From the NCBI GenBank assembly GCA_023457135.1, contig JAEWMO010000034.1, positions 1 to 10,124 on the forward strand: 10,124 bases of DNA. The letters are read 5' to 3'. The position numbers and the translations under genes were made by a program. The notes beneath the pieces were generated by a model. That model was not told where the DNA came from and searched no databases. It saw nothing but the letters and a program-made list of their open reading frames with translations. The stretch is from Methanobacteriota archaeon. GTDB taxonomy: Archaea; Halobacteriota; Methanomicrobia; Methanomicrobiales; Methanoculleaceae. Shown here piece after piece: positions 6,001-10,124 of the stretch; position 1 is the first letter of the stretch, and each line of letters opens with the position of its first letter.

Positions 6001-7272
6001 ATGTCTAGTCTGGCAACCTTCGATCCGGAAGTCGCAGGCCTCATCGAGGAAGAGCGCCTGCGTCAGATAAACGGGTTGGAATTGATCGCCTCCGAAAACG
6101 TCGTCAGCAAGGCGGTTCTCGAGGCAATGGGCTCTATAATGACCAATAAGTATGCCGAGGGCTACCCCGGCAAGCGCTATTACGGCGGCTGCGAGTTCCA
6201 CGACGTCGTGGAGAACCTTGCGCGCGACCGGCTCTGCAAACTCTTCGGGGCGGAACACGCGAACGTCCAGGCGCACTCCGGTAGCCAGGCAAACCAGGCG
6301 GTTTACTTTGCCTACCTCAACTACAAAGACAAGATCATGAGCCAGAGCCTCACCCAGGGCGGTCACCTCTCCCACGGCTCGCCGGTCAACATCACCGGGC
6401 GCTGGTACTCCATCTTCCACTACGGCGTCGACACGGAGACGGAGACGCTCGACTACGGGGCCATCGAGGAGATGGCGCGGATCGTGAAGCCGCAGATGAT
6501 CGTCTGCGGTGCAAGCGCCTACCCGCGCGAGATCGACTTCAAAGCCTTCCAGGAAGTCGCCGAAAGTGTCGGCGCACGCTGCATGGCCGATATCGCCCAC
6601 ATTGCCGGACTCTGCGCGACCGGATACCACAACTCCCCGGTCGGGGTCGTCGACATCGTGACGACGACGACGCACAAGACCCTGCGCGGCCCCCGCGGCG
6701 GCGCCATCATGTGCAGCAAGGAGGACGCCCAGGCCATCGACAAGTCCGTCTTCCCCGGCATGCAGGGCGGCCCCCTGATGCACATCATCGCCGCAAAGGC
6801 GGTCTGCTTCAAGGAAGCCCTGACCCCTGCCTACAAGGACTACTGCGGCCAGGTCGTGAAGAACGCACGGACGATGGCCGACGTCCTCGCAGGCGAAGGA
6901 CTCGACCTCGTCTCCGGCGGCACCGACAACCACCTCATCCTGCTCGACCTCACGAGCGTCTCCACGAACGGCGAGCACCTCACGGGTCTTGCGGCCGAGA
7001 CCGCGCTCGGTGAGGCCGGGATCACCGTCAACAAGAACACCATCCCCCGCGAGCAGCTCAGTCCCTTCGTGACGAGCGGGCTCCGCATCGGCACGCCGGC
7101 CGTCACCTCCCGCGGCATGAAAGAAGAGGAGATGAAGCAGATCGGCCACTGGATCGCCCGGGTCGTCAAGGATATCGCGAGAGACAGGACCTCAAAGAAG
7201 GCGATCAACGAAGTGAGGGAAGAGGTTATTGCCCTCGCGAGCAAGTATCCCCTCTACCCTGAAGTAGCATGA
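6001..7272 (+). CDS. glyA: Serine hydroxymethyltransferase
   Basis: GlyA is the cytoplasmic PLP enzyme that converts serine to glycine while passing the hydroxymethyl carbon to a reduced pterin, feeding one-carbon metabolism. The 423-residue protein has the usual family length. Visible motifs are LELIASENVVS (27-36), the YAEGYPGKRYYGG block (51-63), HSGSQAN (92-98), GGHLSHGSPVN (120-130), DIAHIAGL (197-204) and TTTTHKTLRGPRGG (221-234), where K226 is the lysine that forms the Schiff base with PLP. The start gives the standard N-terminus although no ribosome-binding site precedes it, suggesting a leaderless mRNA. Its stop overlaps the folD start (ATGA). Archaeal versions may use tetrahydromethanopterin or, as shown in Methanosarcina barkeri, tetrahydrofolate. 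The folD and folP-like neighbours make a folate-type carrier plausible, but the sequence alone does not settle it. Confidence 0.97.
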   Translation: MSSLATFDPEVAGLIEEERLRQINGLELIASENVVSKAVLEAMGSIMTNKYAEGYPGKRYYGGCEFHDVVENLARDRLCKLFGAEHANVQAHSGSQANQAVYFAYLNYKDKIMSQSLTQGGHLSHGSPVNITGRWYSIFHYGVDTETETLDYGAIEEMARIVKPQMIVCGASAYPREIDFKAFQEVAESVGARCMADIAHIAGLCATGYHNSPVGVVDIVTTTTHKTLRGPRGGAIMCSKEDAQAIDKSVFPGMQGGPLMHIIAAKAVCFKEALTPAYKDYCGQVVKNARTMADVLAGEGLDLVSGGTDNHLILLDLTSVSTNGEHLTGLAAETALGEAGITVNKNTIPREQLSPFVTSGLRIGTPAVTSRGMKEEEMKQIGHWIARVVKDIARDRTSKKAINEVREEVIALASKYPLYPEVA

Positions 7273-8117
7273 TACTCGATGGAAAAGCAGTCTCTGAAAA
7301 GAGGCTTGAGCTCCTCAAGGAGAGAATAGAAGAGTCGGGGCTCTACCCCCGCCTCGCCACCGTCATCGTGGGGTCCGACCCTGCGTCGCAGATGTACGTC
7401 AGGATGAAGCACCGGGCGTGCGAGCGCGTCGGTATCGGGTCGATCGGGATCGAACTCCCCGAAGACGCCTCGACCGAACGGGTGCTCGAGGCGGTCAACC
7501 GCCTCAACAACGACCCCGACATCAACGGCATCCTGGTCCAGCTCCCCCTCCCTTCAGGGGTGGACACCACCCGCGTCATCGAGGCGGTCGCGCCCGAGAA
7601 GGACGTGGACGGGTTCCATCCCTGCAGCCTCGGCCGACTCCTTGCCGGAAACCCGGTCTTTGCCCCCTGCACCCCGCAGGGGATCATGACGATCCTCGAG
7701 GAGTATAAGATCCCCATCCGGGGGAAGCGGGCGGTCGTCGTCGGCCGGAGCATCGACGTGGGGAGGCCCATGGCGGCCCTGCTCCTGAACGCCGATGCAA
7801 CCGTCACCATCTGCCACTCAAAGACCGAGAACCTGGCAGACGAGATGCGGAGAGCCGACATCCTGGTCAGTGCGGTCGGAAAGGCGAAGTTCGTCGGCCC
7901 CGACATGGTGAAGGAGGGCGCGACGGTCATCGACGTCGGGATCAACACCGACGAGCAGGGGAAACTCTGCGGCGACGTCGACTTCGATGCGGTGAAAGAC
8001 CGGGCGGGAGCGATAACCCCGGTCCCCGGCGGCGTCGGTCCCATGACGATCGCAACCCTGATGGAGAACACCTTCCGGGCGGCCAAGTTAAGGACATGCA
8101 ACGGCACTGCACCGTAA
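7269..8117 (+). CDS. folD: Bifunctional methylenetetrahydrofolate dehydrogenase / methenyltetrahydrofolate cyclohydrolase
   Basis: FolD oxidises methylene-tetrahydrofolate with NADP to methenyl- and then hydrolyses it to 10-formyl-tetrahydrofolate, or runs in reverse. All family landmarks are present in 282 residues: the YVRMK active-site segment (Y43 and K47, matching the catalytic Tyr/Lys of E. coli FolD), QLPLP (91-95), KDVDGFHP (111-118), PCTPQGIM (133-140), the dinucleotide-binding loop VVVGRSIDVGRP (156-167), and the C-terminal TPVPGGVGPMT (250-260). The ATG overlaps the glyA stop, so the two proteins acting in sequence on the same one-carbon pool are probably translationally coupled. 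Its presence is notable in a methanogen, where the central one-carbon route uses tetrahydromethanopterin and separate Mtd and Mch enzymes. Confidence 0.96.
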   Translation: MILDGKAVSEKRLELLKERIEESGLYPRLATVIVGSDPASQMYVRMKHRACERVGIGSIGIELPEDASTERVLEAVNRLNNDPDINGILVQLPLPSGVDTTRVIEAVAPEKDVDGFHPCSLGRLLAGNPVFAPCTPQGIMTILEEYKIPIRGKRAVVVGRSIDVGRPMAALLLNADATVTICHSKTENLADEMRRADILVSAVGKAKFVGPDMVKEGATVIDVGINTDEQGKLCGDVDFDAVKDRAGAITPVPGGVGPMTIATLMENTFRAAKLRTCNGTAP

Positions 8118-8908
8118 ACCGGCTCAGGATCGGCGGGGGTGCTCCGGTCCGCCTGATGGGCGTCATCAACTGCAGCCCGGAGTCGTTCTACCGGGGCTCT
8201 TACACCCCTGCCGGCGGGGTCCATGACCGGGCCGTTGCGATGATTGACGCCGGCGCCGACATGATCGACCTCGGTGCGCGGAGCACGGCGCCGGGGTCTC
8301 CGCCCCTCACCGCCGCCGAGGAGGCGGCGCGGGTGGACGCGGCGCTCGCGGAACTCGACGGGACCGGGATCACCCTCTCGGTCGACACCCGGCATCCGGA
8401 GGTGCTCGAGGTCTGTCTCCGCCACGATGTCCACGCGGCAAACGATATCGCCGGACTTGTCGACGAGCGCTACGCGAAACTCGTCGCCGATGCCGGCCTC
8501 CCGGTCTTTGCGATGGCGAGCTGCCGGGAGCCCGGCGACGCCGTCGGGCTTGCCGCGACGATGGAGGCTCTCGGCGCGGTCGTGGAGCGGTGCGCCCGCT
8601 CCGGTATCGACGAATACGTCCTCGACCCCGGCGTCGGAAGATGGACGCCTTCGCGGACGAGCGAGGACGACTGGGAACTCTGCCGAAACTTTGCATCGTT
8701 CTCCACCTTCGGCCGCCCGGTCCTCGCCGCAGTCTCGCGAAAGACCTTTCTTGGCGACCTGCTGGGCAGGGGACCCGAAGAACGGCTCGCGGGAACGCTT
8801 GCGCTCACGACGATGCTTGTTACAGCGGGGGCGGCCATCGTGCGGAGCCACGATGTTGCCGAGACCGCAGACCTCTTAGCGGTCTACGAGAAGATGAAGA
8901 AAGTATGA
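8096..8908 (+). CDS. folP: Dihydropteroate synthase-like pterin-binding protein
   Basis: The 270-residue protein has the dihydropteroate-synthase TIM-barrel pattern: GVINCSPESFYRGSY (22-36, the bacterial GVLNVTPDSFSDG loop), DLGARSTAPGS (58-68, counterpart of DIGGESTRPGA), SVDT (95-98), AANDIAG (114-120), LDPGVG (176-181), SRK (214-216) and RSHDV (250-254). Bacterial DHPS joins a pterin pyrophosphate to p-aminobenzoate. Archaeal relatives may make folate or take part in methanopterin synthesis, where the acceptor differs. Several loops depart from bacterial FolP: the Glu of the GGEST loop is replaced, and MASCREP (140-146) stands where bacterial enzymes have a His-containing stretch. Substrate identity is therefore uncertain. 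The start overlaps the folD end by 22 bases, and the stop overlaps the cofE start (ATGA), so it belongs to the same operon. Confidence 0.85.
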   Translation: MQRHCTVNRLRIGGGAPVRLMGVINCSPESFYRGSYTPAGGVHDRAVAMIDAGADMIDLGARSTAPGSPPLTAAEEAARVDAALAELDGTGITLSVDTRHPEVLEVCLRHDVHAANDIAGLVDERYAKLVADAGLPVFAMASCREPGDAVGLAATMEALGAVVERCARSGIDEYVLDPGVGRWTPSRTSEDDWELCRNFASFSTFGRPVLAAVSRKTFLGDLLGRGPEERLAGTLALTTMLVTAGAAIVRSHDVAETADLLAVYEKMKKV

Positions 8909-9711
8909 CACCACCATCATTTTCCGTGTACGGGCTTGCGACCCCCCTCATCCATGACAGCGACGACGTCGCGGCGCAGATCTTTACCGCCGCCGAACGC
9001 TCGGCGTGCCGGGGACTGCAGGAAGGAGATATCGTGGTCATCGCCGAGTCGGCCGTCGCCACCGCCGAAGGCAGGATGGTCAGGCTCGCCGATGTCGAAC
9101 CGTCGGCAGAGGCCCGCCGGCTCGCCGAAGAGTACGAGATGGACCCCCGCGTCGCCGAGGTGGTGCTCCGGGAGAGCGACCGGGTTGTCGGGGGGATACC
9201 CGGCTTCCTGCTCAGCATGAAGAACGGGACGCTCCTCCCGAACGCGGGGATCGATGCCTCGAACACCCCCGAAGGCTCCGTCCTCCCGCTCCCCGCCGAC
9301 CCGGACGCATCCGCCGCACGGATACGCTCCGGGCTTGTCGGGCGCTCAGGCGTGGATGTCGGGGTCATCGTCATCGATTCAAGGACGCACGCGATGCGCC
9401 TCGGTTGCAGCGGGGTCGCCATCGGCTGTTCGGGCATCCCCTCGGTCATCGACGAACGCGGAAAAAAAGATCTCTTCGGGCGTGAACTGGAGGTCACAAA
9501 ACGGGCGGTGGCGGACTGCATCGCGTCCGCCGCCGAACTTGTGATGGGCGAAGCGGGTGAATGCGTCCCCGCCGCCCTGGTGCGGGGAGTCGGGCTCCCC
9601 GTCGGCGATTACACCGGGGTCGCCACCATCGAGGCTTCAGAGTGCCTCTTTATGGGTGTCGCGCTCCACACCGACCCGTCCCTTCTCGTCGATAACAAGA
9701 GAAAATCCTGA
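8905..9711 (+). CDS. cofE: Coenzyme F420-0:L-glutamate ligase
   Basis: CofE uses GTP and a divalent metal to add glutamate residues to F420-0, completing the deazaflavin hydride carrier of methanogenesis. In the 268-residue protein the family signatures are GDIVVIAESAVATAEGRM (41-58), GIPGFLLSMKNGTLLPNAGIDASN (97-120; D117 probably a metal ligand), VIVIDSRTHAMRLG (154-167; D158 probably a second metal ligand), CSGVAIGCSGIPSV (168-181), GKKDLFGRELEVT (186-198) and ADCIASAAELVMGEA (203-217). The ATG at 8905 overlaps the folP-like stop. An open frame continues upstream to 8590 but lies inside that gene and is not used. The last ~20 residues (after ECLF, 246-249) seem to extend past the usual family end and lie in DNA shared with cofC. 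A pyrimidine-rich tract at 9725-9746 might terminate the transcript. There is no fused nitroreductase domain of the FbiB type. Confidence 0.93.
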   Translation: MTPPSFSVYGLATPLIHDSDDVAAQIFTAAERSACRGLQEGDIVVIAESAVATAEGRMVRLADVEPSAEARRLAEEYEMDPRVAEVVLRESDRVVGGIPGFLLSMKNGTLLPNAGIDASNTPEGSVLPLPADPDASAARIRSGLVGRSGVDVGVIVIDSRTHAMRLGCSGVAIGCSGIPSVIDERGKKDLFGRELEVTKRAVADCIASAAELVMGEAGECVPAALVRGVGLPVGDYTGVATIEASECLFMGVALHTDPSLLVDNKRKS

Positions 9712-10124
9712 GTTCTCCAGGTACTCCTTACTCTTCTTCCCTTTTCCGTGGACGAGGATCTCGACAAGGTCTTCCTTCTCGTCGATGTCGGTCGACATCC
9801 GGAACGAGTCGATCACGTCGACGGAGAATTTGCACTCTTCCGCGACCCGGAGGTGGTCGAGGAAACTTGCGCCGTAGAAGTCCGCATGGAAGCATTTGGG
9901 CTTTTTTAAGAAGATAGCATTCGTCCCGCCGCCCCGGCCCGGCACGATGGCCATATCCTTCTCGGAGCGGATCAGCCACTGGATATCCCCGGCCGTCACG
10001 AGCGGAAGGTCTGCCATGATGATGAGCGCCGGGCAGTGGAACTGCGCCAGCGCCCAGTTGATCGCCTCGTTCAGGGACTCTTTCCGGACGGCGACGAGCG
10101 CTTCGTCATGTTTGAAGGGGTGCG
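9637..10124 (-). CDS. cofC: 2-phospho-L-lactate guanylyltransferase (5' end beyond the window)
   Basis: CofC activates 2-phospho-L-lactate with GTP to form lactyl-diphospho-guanosine, which is joined to the deazaflavin Fo on the way to F420. The frame stays open to the window edge, leaving about 161 residues of an enzyme usually of 210-220 residues, so about 50 N-terminal residues are missing. Recognisable parts are LNEAINWAL and PALIIMADLPLVT (upstream of the first ATG in this frame, at 10017, which is internal), AIVPGRGGGTNAIFLKKP (nucleotide-binding loop), FYGASFLDH, DSFRMSTDIDEKEDLVEIL and HGKG, then a C-terminal GFSLVIDEKGRVGV strand. Those residues, normal for the family, are encoded inside the cofE 3' end, so the tail-to-tail overlap is real. 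The gene converges on cofE, which acts later in the same pathway. Confidence 0.92.
   Translation of the reverse strand, partial: HPFKHDEALVAVRKESLNEAINWALAQFHCPALIIMADLPLVTAGDIQWLIRSEKDMAIVPGRGGGTNAIFLKKPKCFHADFYGASFLDHLRVAEECKFSVDVIDSFRMSTDIDEKEDLVEILVHGKGKKSKEYLENSGFSLVIDEKGRVGVERDTHKEAL

Noticed and set aside
5995..7149. 384-codon frame antisense to glyA
   Set aside because: It is a shadow of GlyA codon usage, with no motif and no promoter or ribosome-binding site.
7343..8851. 502-codon frame antisense to folD and the folP-like gene
   Set aside because: It covers two clearly identified genes on the other strand. Its own translation is Arg/Ser/Pro-rich without family features.
8590..8904. 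N-terminal extension of cofE into the folP-like gene
   Set aside because: The added residues are Arg-rich, the CofE family starts near the ATG at 8905, and that ATG overlaps the upstream stop in the same way as elsewhere in the operon.

Overview
The window looks like a piece of chromosome from a GC-rich methanogenic archaeon, most likely of the order Methanomicrobiales and perhaps Methanoculleus-like. Three things point there: an archaeal 16S rRNA 5' end, archaeal TATA-type promoters, and two coenzyme F420 biosynthesis genes (cofE, cofC) next to one-carbon genes. The genus is an inference from overall feel, not from a search.

Left part (1-921): the window opens inside the first ~35 bases of a 16S rRNA gene on the minus strand. 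The ~890 bases between it and scpA hold no credible protein gene. They are the upstream control region of the rRNA operon. I find five promoter modules, all firing leftward toward 16S, each with a TATA box (AATGTTTATAT-like) and an AACAT element at a near-constant distance. They repeat every 126-146 bases, and a weaker sixth TATA box lies further out. Short inverted repeats lie upstream of at least four of the TATA boxes and downstream of each predicted start.

Middle (922-5812, minus strand): a three-gene chromosome-organisation operon. In transcription order it holds an unrecognised coiled-coil, proline/alanine-rich protein, smc (TTG start) and scpA, whose start overlaps the smc stop. A hairpin plus T-tract at the scpA end probably separates this operon from the rRNA promoters, which read in the same direction.

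Right part (6001-10124): an AT-rich divergent promoter region (5813-6000) separates the condensin operon from a plus-strand operon of four overlapping genes: glyA, folD, a dihydropteroate-synthase-like gene and cofE. GlyA and FolD interconvert one-carbon units on a pterin carrier, the folP-like protein probably helps build a pterin, and CofE adds glutamate to F420. The last gene, cofC, is on the minus strand and runs off the right edge. Its 3' end overlaps that of cofE by 75 bases. No mobile element, CRISPR array or tRNA was seen.
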